A stretch of DNA of 64,000 nt, from positions 10,850,001 through 10,914,000 of the forward strand of contig CP053155.1 in assembly GCA_014607495.2 (NCBI GenBank), given 5' to 3'. The stretch is from Carposina sasakii (lineage: Eukaryota; Arthropoda; Insecta; Lepidoptera; Carposinidae). Below are positions 12,904 to 23,019 of this stretch, in pieces. A model generated the notes under the pieces. That model saw only the letters and a list, made by a program, of their open reading frames with translations, was not told the DNA's origin and did not search any database. A program made the translations under genes and the position numbers. Numbering within the stretch: position 1 is the first letter of the stretch; the number at the start of each line of letters is the position of its first letter.

Positions 12904-13167
12904 CTTAAAAATATAAGAATCTTTAGTAGTAATCTCATGCACTTCAAAGAAATGCTCCGGCTCGTGATCCGCTGCCACCACGCATCTGTCCAGAAAGAGA
13001 GGTTCTCTTTGCAGGGTATACCGTCCCGCTTTCTCTCTTACTAGAAGGAGAGCAGCCTCTCTCACTCCGCTTCGTGCGAAAAGCGCCTCGCCCTCTCTCT
13101 CTCTTGCCTCACGGTCGCGTGCTTCACGCGTCTCGCGGATTTCGTTCGTTTTGTGGGTTATCGTTGG
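12904..13167 (-). CDS. RhoGEF gene, PH domain exon 2
   Basis: An 88-codon exon, phase 0 at both ends, with acceptor AG at 13169-13168 and donor GT at 12903-12902. The C-terminal half reads GRYTLQREPLFLDRCVV and then FFEVHEITTKDSYIFK, the later beta strands of a PH domain. The N-terminal half is unusual: a run of Arg and Glu (RETREARDREAREREGE) sits where PH domains have a loop between strands, so this PH carries a charged insertion of roughly 40 residues. The next exon supplies the C-terminal helix. The acceptor sits beside a duplicated and inverted AT-rich block (13172-13250). Confidence 0.85.
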
Positions 13168-13171
13168 CTGG

Positions 13172-13250
13172 AAAGAAAAATATATTGTGATTTAGAAAAT
13201 CACAATATATTTTACAATAAAGAAAAATATATTGTGATTTAGAAAATTGG
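13172..13250. repeat. Direct-inverse-direct triplication next to a splice acceptor
   Basis: AAGAAAAATATATTGTGATT occurs at about 13172 and again at about 13224. An inverted copy of its core (AAATCACAATATATTTT) lies between them. On the minus strand this puts two near-identical pyrimidine tracts (TATATTTTTCTTT) upstream of the exon ending at 13167. The one next to the exon keeps CAG; the upstream one reads TTTATTG. Confidence 0.85.
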
Positions 13251-13968
13251 TGATATGCATTATTCTATTCCAAAGAATATATTTAAAAATGAAATTTCTA
13301 GTTTATACATGTGCGAAGACATTTTCAGATATTCTGCCACTTTCATACTACTATACCTCTAAATTGTCAAAGATAAATGTAGAGAGTAGTAGGTAAAGCT
13401 TGGTACAGTCAGGTAGTCAATTTCTCAGATTTCTACATAAGCTAGATCATGTTTGGAAGAGGAGGGATAGCATGAGCTCTCAAATCACGATTGTTTCTAT
13501 CTTTAGATGCAAACGCCGCTATAAGGCATGTAAAGCGACATCTAGCGTTCACGATGGAAACAATCTTCTGAGAAGAACCTCCACGGGGCCGCACACAGAT
13601 GCCATGGCCTCTAGGAGGTTCTTCTTAACACAATACTTGGTTACCCCAAGCACCGATAGCATGAGATCGGTTTAGTTAGAGTAACACATCTCACATTACG
13701 TTAAATTCACAGACTGATATAACAAGTAAACAAAATAAGTGTATGAACTACTTCACCTGTAACAGGGAGTTTGGGAGGATTAGGGGCTCATTGTTATGTC
13801 TGGATTGAAACTAAAAAAGATTCTTTACACTAGCATTTTACACGAGTAGTACTTGTTCTTACTTTATCTTTTTATTTATAGCTCTGTGTATTTGTCGCTC
13901 AAATATTAGTTGTGTCGCTTAATCTCATATTACCGATGTTGTTAGGTAAAATTTCTCAATACTATTAC

Positions 13969-14080
13969 CTTTCCGTTAGTCACCAAGAGCGCGTTGATTG
14001 GCGTCAGCTTGATGGTGCGCCCTTTTCTCCAATTGTTGTCGTTCGGCTGAGTGAATAACAACTTCCCCTCCATTGCGAAC
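13969..14080 (-). CDS. RhoGEF gene, PH domain exon 1
   Basis: A 112-nt exon that enters in phase 2 and leaves in phase 0. The acceptor AG is at 14082-14081 and the donor GT at 13968-13967. With the last two bases of the exon at 19117 it reads RFAMEGKLLFTQPNDNNW and then RTIKLTPINALLVTNGK. 'EGKLLF' followed by strands ending 'ALLVTNGK' is the typical beginning of a PH domain following a DH domain. It is separated from the DH exon by a 5.0-kb intron holding repeats. Confidence 0.85.
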
Positions 14081-15225
14081 CTTTGGAACAACGAATAAAG
14101 TTATTAAATTCCGGTTAAAATGAGACTCGCAAAGTTTTAGATAATTTTGAAGTGAAATTTTTTAGATACTTTTATGGTATTAACAATGAACAATTCATTA
14201 GTTATTAGTTAGAAACATAATTCTTTTTTAATTAGTTGACATACAATTTCAATTCTTTCAATATAAAGTACTTTACTTGACAAAATGATCTTCTGAAATT
14301 CATAACAAAAAGTTATGTCGCTGCTCTGCCGAAGGTGTGCGACATACATATTGTGCCCTAAACGAATTTCTACTTTTTAATATACCTTTTAAAAGCCCAC
14401 CTTTACTCACCTGAGGTGCCGCTAAACCTGTTTGCACTGAGTAATATCAGGGTAAATAAATCCCAGTCACAATATGAATCTCTGACATCAGGTTCTCAAA
14501 CGGTTATTCTCACGCTCTCGTAAAATTGAAATCATTAGGTAGGTACTTAGATTTTTTTTCTACTATTACAAGCCTGGCTTATGCCACCAATATCAGGTAA
14601 ATTACCTCTTTTTAGATGGATTGAAATAACTGACTAAAAACTATGCCCTTTATCAATCGTAATTTAACCTTAAATCTACTCTGAACTCCGCCTCAACAAA
14701 CTCCACTGCGACCTGTTGGAAGCGACCTGCATCCAGCAGATACCCGCGGTCCTGACTAGGTCGTCCGTTCATCTTATAAGTGGTTTACCAGGCAATAAAA
14801 TTACTACCATAATAGTTTTTATTCCTTTTAATGTGATTTTCTGTGTTATAAAAATTAGTACCTTTTGTACTATAGGTAAATAACATATTTCAAAAAGTGC
14901 AGAAAGCGAAGAATAACTATTGCATTAACGATGAGATGAGCAATCTTTTTGTTAAATTATTGTTTAAAATAGACACAGTATCGGGGTGCCATAAAATACC
15001 AATAATATTTGCCACCCACATAGATGACTAAGTTATTTATAGCATGAACACTTTGAGAAGCTCTTTCCCATACAAATCCGACGTAAAAAGTATTTTGTGG
15101 ATAGTAATTTTGAGCTTAATTTATGTGTCTGCCTTTGAATGACTTTCAGAATTAAGTTAAAGTAACCTAGAGATTTTAACCTAGATTTTCGTATAATTTA
15201 AGTAGTTATTAAAATTTATATTATT

Positions 15226-15377
15226 AGGGTCGATTCCGGCAGTCACACTTAAACCTAAACCTAATCTTAGTCAGGTCTATCTCTCTCCGTCCTTAAAATA
15301 AATGGCTGAGAGAAAAAGGGACAGGTAGGACTAATTTTACGTTTAGGTTTAAGTGTGACTGCCGGAATCGACCTAAT
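15226..15377. repeat. Hairpin MITE
   Basis: About 150 bp with near-perfect inverted ends: TCGATTCCGGCAGTCACACT on the left pairs with its reverse complement on the right, continuing through the TTAAACCTAAAC stretch, with one base gained or lost near the outer tip. There is no coding capacity. Confidence 0.8.
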
Positions 15378-15869
15378 TGTTAACTTAAAGTTTGCTTAAA
15401 ATTACATAACATACTTAGTTTTTATGTCATATGGTGTCGTCAGAGTAGAATAGCACCACCACATGTGTGTATTGAGAAATCCATAGTCCGAAAATCACAC
15501 TGCAGTTAACAACCCGCCTGCCGCCTGGTTACTATGGGCTGGTACGTGTACTTGATTTAACATGATGGAAGATTAAAACACCAATAAACAAGATTATTTT
15601 AAATCGAAAGGCAGTGTTTTCACATGGCGGAAATAATTTCAAAACGTATTTGTATACGCTTTCATCGAAAAATGCACCACTTACTGAGTCCTCGCACGTC
15701 CTACACAGTTATTTGGCGTTACATTTCTGTTTTTGTACTATTTAAAAAAAAGACTGTAGGTACATTATGTATGGGTTTCGAGTGGAAACGATTGTGAACG
15801 GTTTTCATTTCTTCATCGAGGTTTAATGCCATTTTAGTATGTGCTTGAGTTAACATTAGTTTTATCCAG

Positions 15870-16075
15870 TGCTGATTTTAGGCTTCACTAGAATGCATCA
15901 GCTGCATTTCCGTCCGCGCATGTCGTATGAGACTATGGAACTCGGACATCTCTGATAAGCTAGCATTTGTCACTGATAATTTACGTCTATCCCCGATATG
16001 CTAGACGTGACTGTGGGATCTCCTTTACGGCGCTACAGTTCAGTTTCATTTCGGGAACACAGCCGTGTATGTAAC
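15870..16075 (+). repeat. Dispersed repeat ('CTTCCGTGCATGTCGTA' family)
   Basis: It carries AGAATGCATCAGCTGCATTT, CATGTCGTATGAGACTATGG and GGGAACACAGCCGTGTATG. The last block also ends the copy at 42810-43010. It lies in the DH-PH intron. Confidence 0.6.
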
Positions 16076-16504
16076 ATTAGTTTTTGTTTTGATTTAAGAT
16101 AGTAATATAGAAACCTTCCTTCAATTCGCATTAAATTTAATTAACTAGTCTTACTTAACACAAATTATACATGTACGAAACCCCAGCAGGTATTATAACA
16201 GAAATATAATTATACGCTTTCCCAAAGTTTCCAGGATTAATTTTAATCCTACTGCTAATATAACATCTGGTTTAAGCGTAATACGGTTTACTTTTAGCCC
16301 GGTTCGTATTCCGTATTTAGTTAGCATTTAGTTTTAAACCGAAATAATTAGTTTTTGCTTCGAGTTTTAGGATCTAATAAAGCGCTTTGTTTCGTCGTCT
16401 CTCTTCGGACCTATATCCAAATAGGTTGCGGTTTAGAAATTTGTACTTGTCTTTTTGTAAATAGCAAGTTCTATTTTAAACGATCCAGTTCTTGTTTCTC
16501 TAAA

Positions 16505-16640
16505 GAGTAAATACATACATACATATAACACGCCTTTATTCCTTACGGGGTAGGCAGAGCACCAAGGGCCGATAGAACCACATGGAGCCACTTCTGACCG
16601 ATTTTGAGGGTATAGTTGAGATGCACAAGTTTGGTTAATA
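16505..16640 (-). repeat. LINE 3'-end fragment
   Basis: An ACATACATACATA run followed by ACGCCTTTATTCC and GGGGTAGGCAGAG, the same layout as the tail side of the fragment at 40100-40345. This is the 3' end of a non-LTR element in minus orientation. No usable coding sequence remains. Confidence 0.5.
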
Positions 16641-17051
16641 GTGACAGGTGGTCAGCCCATCGCCTACAAAACACCAAGACCCTCTTATCCCTCTACTGAC
16701 TTGTACAGTAGTAGTTGTGTAGTATTATTTTTTTCACTCCCAGAGCAGCATAGAAGTAAAGAGAAAATACATACGCACTATATAGAACTGCAGGGTCATA
16801 AAAGTATCTGTAGAATCAGCTACAGCTACTTTCATCCTAGCGGGGCTAGGTGTAAAAGATTAGTGACATTGAGAGAACTGTGGGGTAAGCACGAACTTTT
16901 TACGCGGCGTAACGCTAGTTACTCGCTAACAAAATCTATGGGATTTGACAGTTGGACGATAGCGTTACGGACTATCGAGAGGTTCGTGCTTAGCCCTCTG
17001 TTTCTTATTTTAGTAACCCCACATCATTGTAGGACAAAGAAAAGAGAAAAT

Positions 17052-17285
17052 AAATAAAAATCACACACTTCACAACACATCGACCTAGTCCCACATTAAG
17101 ACCCCTAAGGTCTTGTATCGTGGATACTAAGCAACGGTATATCAATAGATAGATAAGTATAGAAACATCCATGACTCGGAAACAAACATCGATATTCATC
17201 ATGTCATTGTTTGCATCTACCAGGATTTGAACCCAGGACCTATGGCGTCGCAGGCAGGGCCACTACCAACTACACCAATCGGCCG
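17052..17285 (-). repeat. tRNA-derived SINE
   Basis: Same family and orientation as 12625-12877. The B box reads GGTTCAAATCC on the minus strand. The head reads GGCCGATTGGTGTAGTTGG. It lies in the DH-PH intron. Confidence 0.8.
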
Positions 17286-17744
17286 TCAAATATATACAAA
17301 TAAGTCTATACGATGTAATAAATGATACCATTAAGCTTCCAGTAGCTATCTTAACTGTACGACCCATATTTGTCTCCAATTTGACCTAATTTTACTTACA
17401 TACTCTTAGGTGACATAAAGTTCTTTCTCGAAGTAGGTTTCCATAATCAATGAAATAGTATCGAAGCATGAGAAGTAATTATTCATGAAAACTAAAAACT
17501 TGTAATATTCCCAATTGAAACAAGTTTTAATAACTATTATTTGCATTCACGATTTTAAATGTTATCCTCTTCACTCGAATAATTACTTGTATTCGTGTCT
17601 GTAACGCAATAAAGGGCTCCAGGATAGCACTTAGCCCTCTTACTACCACTAAAGCGACGATTATCAACCCGTCGGTCTAAGGCTGAAGCGGAATTTTTTT
17701 TAGTAAAAATTTACATTTTAAACGTAGTTAAAATCATCGAAAAA

Positions 17745-17951
17745 TTGTTAATCTATACATATAATAAAATTGTAACGGATCGATGTTTGTGGACGCTAAT
17801 CTCAGAATCGGCTAAACCGATTTCGATGAAGTTTTCAGGAATATATTGTGACAGGTCCCACTCAACATATAGGCTACTTTTTATCCCGGACAATTTCGAC
17901 ATTTTGTTTTTTCCGCAGTCCACGCGGACGGAGTCGCGGGCGTCCACTAGT
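17745..17951. repeat. ACTAGTGGACGCC family, one-ended copy
   Basis: It ends CGCGGGCGTCCACTAGT as at 3433 and contains 'cataggctactttttatccc'-type sequence. The left end reads ATCTATACATATAATAAAAT as at 34600, so this longer version starts differently from the copy at 3186. Confidence 0.6.
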
Positions 17952-18151
17952 TATAAAATATAATTGCATCACACTAGCCATTGAGGGCTTTTCACTTTAA
18001 ATATTTCTGATAATCTCTTCACAAATAAATAGCGATGGTAGTTTACTTTTAAAAACTGGTTAAGTCTGGTTAGTTGTACATCGTCGTTAGTAAAACATGA
18101 GAACATGAAACTATTCCATACCTTGCAATTTTTTAAGAATATTATAAAATA

Positions 18152-18330
18152 CTAGCTGTACCCGCGGCTCCACTCACGTGGATGTCGCTTATTGCGTTGG
18201 AGGGATATAAAAAGTAGTTTACGATCTATTCTAAGACCTACCGAATATATATATAGGTATATATAAAATTTTATAAAAATCGGTGAAGCCGTTTCAGAGG
18301 AATTTGGTAACAAACACCGCGACTCAATAA
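18152..18330. repeat. ACTAGCTGTACCCGCGG repeat
   Basis: It starts ACTAGCTGTACCCGCGG and contains AATCGGTGAAGCCGTTTCAG, a widely dispersed type in lepidopteran genomes. It is one-ended, with no coding content. Confidence 0.5.
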
Positions 18331-19116
18331 TTTTATTTCATTGAAGATTTAATATTATTAACATATAGTTAAAGTGAGTGGTAGAAATATCTTGTAAAGC
18401 CACAAAGTCAATCGCTTAAAACGGCTAACTTAGACCAAATCTGAACCTGCGGCGCGAAATGGTTTTAGTAATGGGATCATTTGTCCTATCCACCAATAGC
18501 ACGAGGATGTGCTACAATTTGCAGAAACATTTCCAGAGAATAAAATTGTTTATTTTTTTAATTAAATCTGGCTTGTATTAAATCCGAAAGCGCTGTTAAC
18601 TTTTACAGTAACTGTTATTGGCGATGTAAGAGCGTAAACACTTACAATTGCTTACATTAATAAGGCGTAATGTTTATGTTTAACAAACTGTCCTAAACCT
18701 TTGGAAATTCTGTTGGGAATTCTGCTGTGATCGTTAGTTCTTATGTTCGTTTCGACTTGTAGTACAATTATATTAGATGTTTAAATGAGAAAATTAAAGA
18801 TCGTTTTACATTTGACAGAAAAACTGTAAGCTCCTGCAGTATTAGGTAATTTTTAAATGATTGTAATTAATTCATGCATTATATTATCATCATTACAACT
18901 ATTTTAATTCCACGGCTAAACATAGACTGCCCCTAATAACCTAGGTCGTTCGTCAATTATAATTAATATATCATTAATTTAAAATTAATGGCTATAAAAA
19001 CTTCGAAAAAGTGTTTCTTCTGCCACATAACTAAAATAAAATTTAACTATTGTCTTGGTGAACAGTTAATATATTGTTTAAAATATGAGATATATGAAGT
19101 TCCTGTGAGAAATTAC

Positions 19117-19406
19117 CTTGCGTCATCATGATTCCAATCTAAAACATCCACAGCCATCTTTCTCAGCCTTATATCAGCTACATGAAGATCATGTGCTGTT
19201 CGTCTTGCAACTGCCAGCCGTCTCCACAGGGGCACATCTCTGGCAGCGGCGGCGGCGGCTGCAGCAGCGGAATTGATCTCCTCCAGTCTGGATTCCACGC
19301 AGCGCTGCGCTGATCTAACGTCCTCCCTTTCAGACGCGCACGCAGCGGTCGAACGATACAAGCGTGAGAGAAGGAGCGGATATTTTGTCACGCGTTGTAC
19401 TGGCAC
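19117..19406 (-). CDS. RhoGEF gene, DH domain exon 3
   Basis: A 290-nt exon, phase 0 in and phase 2 out. The acceptor AG is at 19408-19407 and the donor GT at 19116-19115. It opens with VPVQRVTKYPLLLSRLY, the conserved third block of DH domains, which forms the helix contacting the Rho-family GTPase. The first codon is GTG (Val) and this is an internal exon, so no start is implied. It contains a run of nine alanines (about residue 1502 of the visible 1731) inside the DH helical bundle and ends at DVLDWNHDDA, where the PH domain follows. DH proteins catalyse GDP release from Rho, Rac or Cdc42; the specificity cannot be read here. Confidence 0.9.
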
Positions 19407-19650
19407 CTAGCAGAGAGAAATAAGTACATAGCTTGATTTATAATACGGGTTATCTTAAATTTACGTCTCTAAACGGTGTGTCTAGCGGTAGTTGCAAATT
19501 GTAGAACATATTTGCGTAAAATTTATTAGTAAATAATGTAAATACATCACGGATATCATTATACTGATCTCAAAATGCATCTTCCAGCAAGCCAAGCAAA
19601 TAGAGATAAATATTTATTTAACAAATACAGGGTAACATGTGCAATAACGA

Positions 19651-19812
19651 CGACCGATTGGTCTAGTAGGTAGTGACCCTGCCTACGACGCCATATATCC
19701 TGGGTTCGATTCCCGGTAGGTTCACACATTAATATGATGAATATCGATGTTTGTTTCCAAGTCATGGATGTTTCTTTACTTATCTACGTATTTATATACC
19801 GTTGCTTAGTAT
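19651..19812 (+). repeat. tRNA-derived SINE, 3'-truncated
   Basis: Plus-orientation copy: CGACCGATTGGTCTAGTAGG head, B box GGTTCGATTCC near 19702, and the GATGAATATCGATGTTTGTTT body. It stops near CCGTTGCTTAGTATA without the tail seen at 12625. It lies in the 19407-19994 intron. Confidence 0.8.
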
Positions 19813-19994
19813 AACTAACTAAAGAAAAAGGAGAACAAATGACAGCATAGTCAAAGAATGGACAAGTAGTGATCCTTCAGATATTTCTTAAATGTGCCAA
19901 CAGTGCGACAATCTCTATGTATGGATGGAATTATCTTCCTTGTTGAAAATATGTAGTTAAATATCTAGTTTTTCATTACCATGAAGGGACTTAC

Positions 19995-20201
19995 CATTAA
20001 AAAGGAATTGAGATTCATTCGCCTCAATACCACGTTTTCCATTTGAGAGACGCGCAAGAATATCCTGAGTAGTTCCTTCTCTTTTTCCAATCCAGCCAAT
20101 AAGAGTGCAGCACCGGCTTGCTTCACGCAATACGATTGAAAAGCAGTAAGCATGCCAGAACATTCTAGAAGAATCTTACCGACATTGACTGTTAACAAAT
20201 C
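19995..20201 (-). CDS. RhoGEF gene, DH domain exon 2
   Basis: A 69-codon exon, phase 0 at both ends. The acceptor AG is at 20203-20202 and the donor GTAAGT directly follows ATG at 19995. It encodes DLLTVNVGKILLECSGMLTA through to VVLRRMNLNSFLM. The middle of DH domains looks like this: a helix with F..YC ahead of the L...L.VP.QR block. The sequence runs straight into VPVQRVTKYP of the next exon. Confidence 0.9.
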
Positions 20202-20307
20202 CTAAAATGTAAGCACATAAATATTAATAACTAAAATACACATGACACTTTTAATTCCAATACTGGAATAGATTTTAAAAATGTCAGAAATATCAAATAA
20301 AAAATAC

Positions 20308-20585
20308 CTCATCTCCCTGATCCATGGCAATTTCGAGAATATCTCGAAGTTTTTCGGAAAGAACTTGGTTATTTTCAATCAACTCTTCCACGTTTAAGAA
20401 AATAGCACTTAATTGTTCCTGTGTCAATAAACCAGCTACCAGCATCGGTTTGTAAAACTCTTCCAATATTATTTGCAGATCTCTTCCATATTTTTCTTCG
20501 GTTTCAACTATTTCTGTGATTATCTCTTTTCGTTCGGCTCTCTTTTTCGCACATTTGCGGCATACTAGCGGGGCGTATATTGCAC
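20308..20585 (-). CDS. RhoGEF gene, DH domain exon 1
   Basis: A 278-nt exon, phase 1 in and phase 0 out. The acceptor AG is at 20587-20586 and the donor GT at 20307-20306. It starts with GAIYAPLVCRKCAKKR. It then carries the first DH block, RKEIITEIVETEEKYGRDLQ, whose Glu residues normally contact switch I of the GTPase. The CRKC pair lies 19 residues after a CEDC pair coded by the previous exon, so the two together could bind a metal just ahead of the DH domain. Confidence 0.9.
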
Positions 20586-20731
20586 CTGAAAAATATTTCA
20601 TAATAAATTTGGTAGCTTATACTTATTATCAATATTTAGTACCTTATGCTTATTATCAGGTATGGTAATGGTAGAATTAATCGACTTTATATTATTTCAC
20701 AAATTAGTGCCAATAGGTGTTATGTATTTAC

Positions 20732-22804
20732 CTTGTTCATTAGGTTGCGATTCTACCGTGGTATCGCAATCTTCGCAGAGATGTATTGGAGTATCTTTAT
20801 TAGCAACTGTGTTACAGGGAGATGTTTTCCCTTGAAGTCTACTTCTTGATGACTTACTAGTTTCCGAACCAACCCCAGAATCGTTTCTTTCAATTTCTGC
20901 TGATGTTTTCTTGCAAATAATAGATTTTTCTAAAGATTCGTGGTTAATAATAAGTGAATTATCTTCACTGGAATCAGATGCGTTTGAAAGTTGACTATTA
21001 GTATTATTCAAATGTGATTCAATCATTTCGGTAGGTATAGTTTTCTCTTTTGATTTTTCTATAATTTCAGGAGTATCTCCATTATTATTATAATTGGTAA
21101 TGTAGGTTTCCTCGTCATCAATACCTCTTTCTTTGGCATCTACTAAGTATGACAAAATATCGTACTTAGATGCTCCTTCAAATATAGATCGTGAACCACT
21201 ACGTTTTTCGTCATCTAGTAGTAACAAGGAATTTGGCGGTGGGTTCAAAGGTAAGGGCGGTGGCATATCTCCTATTTCTTCGTATATCGGATCACTATTC
21301 AGGCGAATTGATTCGTAGTGATGATCGTCGTCAGTATTATTTGCTATTTCAATATCACACAGAGCCGCATCCACTAACATTTGATAAAATTTGGATCTAG
21401 TTGAATTTGTATCATCTTCAGTGGACAGCTCACTAGCTGATGCATTATAACAATCCGACATTGGTTCGAGATCAGAGAAGATTCCTAAAGCACCGCTCTC
21501 ATACTCCATACTTTCATAGGGAGCAGAGCAGCCATTATCGTCTGTATCCTGGCAGACCGATGCTATTTTTTCTGTATTATTACACTCATTTTCTTTACTT
21601 ATTTCATGGCTCTTTGGTTCTTCGTCATCTTTTTTATTTTCTTGTTCATTGCTTTCTTTTAAACTTTTTATGGACGTTTCAATTAGTTTTTCTATTGTAG
21701 CTTTATTGCTGTCTGTCCCTTCTTTATTTTTAGATTCCTGGAGTTTTATTAACGAGTTTTCTATAAGTTTTTTTACAAGACTTGAATCTAGTCCCTCAGC
21801 TAGATGACCAAAGAAAGGATCATCGAAAAGTTTAGTAACAAAATTTTCAGGTTGTTCATGAGGTTCATCTTTTTTACCACACACGTGTGGTATTAAATTA
21901 CGCTTAACAGCTTCTACCGGATCACCTAAGACACCCGACATATCAAATGACCTTGTACTGTCATTTTGTTTAATTTCTTTGTTGTTATTATAATACTCTT
22001 CGTAAGTGTTGGCTTCAAAATTTTCTTCAGCGTCATTTGATAACTTTGCACCAATATAAATCTGGCTTTTAGTTTTCTTTACCTCGGTCTCTGGTGTCCC
22101 TACACTTATTGTTACCGTTGTTCCTGTCTGATATTTGTTACATGAATTAGTAGAGTCATCATTTACAACAACAGACGACAAATAAATGGGTATATCGCTA
22201 TTGACATTCATAGTCGAATAACATTCATTTCCATTTATTTGAATTGAAGTTTTTCTAGATTCTGTTTCCGTGAGTTTATTCAGATCTTTACGTTTTACTT
22301 CGTCTCCATCATCTGAATCAAATTGTCTAACACGTAATACAGTTTTCTGTTCATAATCGTTGGCATCTGACCACTCGTCACTTGTGGAACTTGTAGAATT
22401 ATTTCTAACAAATCGAGTTTTTACATAATTGTGTTTCTTAGCTTTTGTGCGTTCTTTATATTTCAGTCTCGGTGGAGGTTCAGGAGATTCTGAGATACCA
22501 CATCGTAAGTTTTGTAGTACATTTCGAGTAAAGTCACTGCTGTCACTTAAGTTACCTAAATCTATTGAGTCATCAGTAATACTTGCATGTGCTTTATTAA
22601 TAACTGGGGATATATTTGTCTCATTACTCGTATCTTTTATTTCAGCATCAGTTGTCAAAAATACATTACCCGAATATCCATACTTGCTTTTTGGTCGTAA
22701 TGCCATTGTGTCCAAAAATTTTGGCGGTGTGATAAGTACAGTTGTTGTGATTCTCTCCGACTCCGATCTCTTTAGAATTGGTGGTACCTTAGGAAGGTTA
22801 TTAT
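20732..22804 (-). CDS. RhoGEF gene, large disordered exon 2
   Basis: A 2073-nt internal exon, phase 1 at both ends. The acceptor AG is at 22806-22805 and the donor GT at 20731-20730. The frame is open throughout. The joined reading starts DNNLPKVPPILKRSESER. The product is low-complexity and rich in Ser, Asp, Glu and Asn. It includes one proline stretch (DMPPPLPLNPPPNSLLLL) that could bind SH3 or WW partners, and YESMEYE/YEEI-like acidic tyrosine motifs. It ends with HLCEDCDTTVESQPNEQ. No folded domain is recognisable before the Cys pair. This looks like the long regulatory N-terminal part common to large RhoGEFs; that role is inferred. Confidence 0.85.
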
Positions 22805-23019
22805 CTGTAAAAACAATAAAAGAGTATACATTAAAATAATACTCGAAAACGAGACATACTGAGTTACTTTCGATTATTATAATAAATACATGCGTGTTAA
22901 ATAACCTTATATAGTCAGTGTATGTTATAAGTGATAAGGGATGAAAACGGTTACGGTGTGTTATATTAAAACTTATAAACCCGTTACTTTATGCTATTAA
23001 AAACATTAAATTTTTTTAC

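Larger units (their letters stand above)
14081..19116. other. Intron of the RhoGEF gene, repeat-rich
   Basis: A 5.0-kb intron between the DH and PH exons. It has no second gene that I can support. It holds a hairpin MITE (15226), copies of several dispersed repeat families, and one SINE. The sequence near 14690-14795 (CGACCTGCATCCAGC) resembles a common lepidopteran LINE fragment but is too short to assign. Confidence 0.6.

Noticed and set aside
16641..17057. Plus-strand 138-codon frame in the DH-PH intron
   Set aside because: Flanked by LINE-tail and SINE sequence; composition and content give no sign of a protein.
22429..22839. Plus-strand frame of 136 codons
   Set aside because: Antisense to the RhoGEF exon 20732-22804, which has matched splice phases; no domain of its own.
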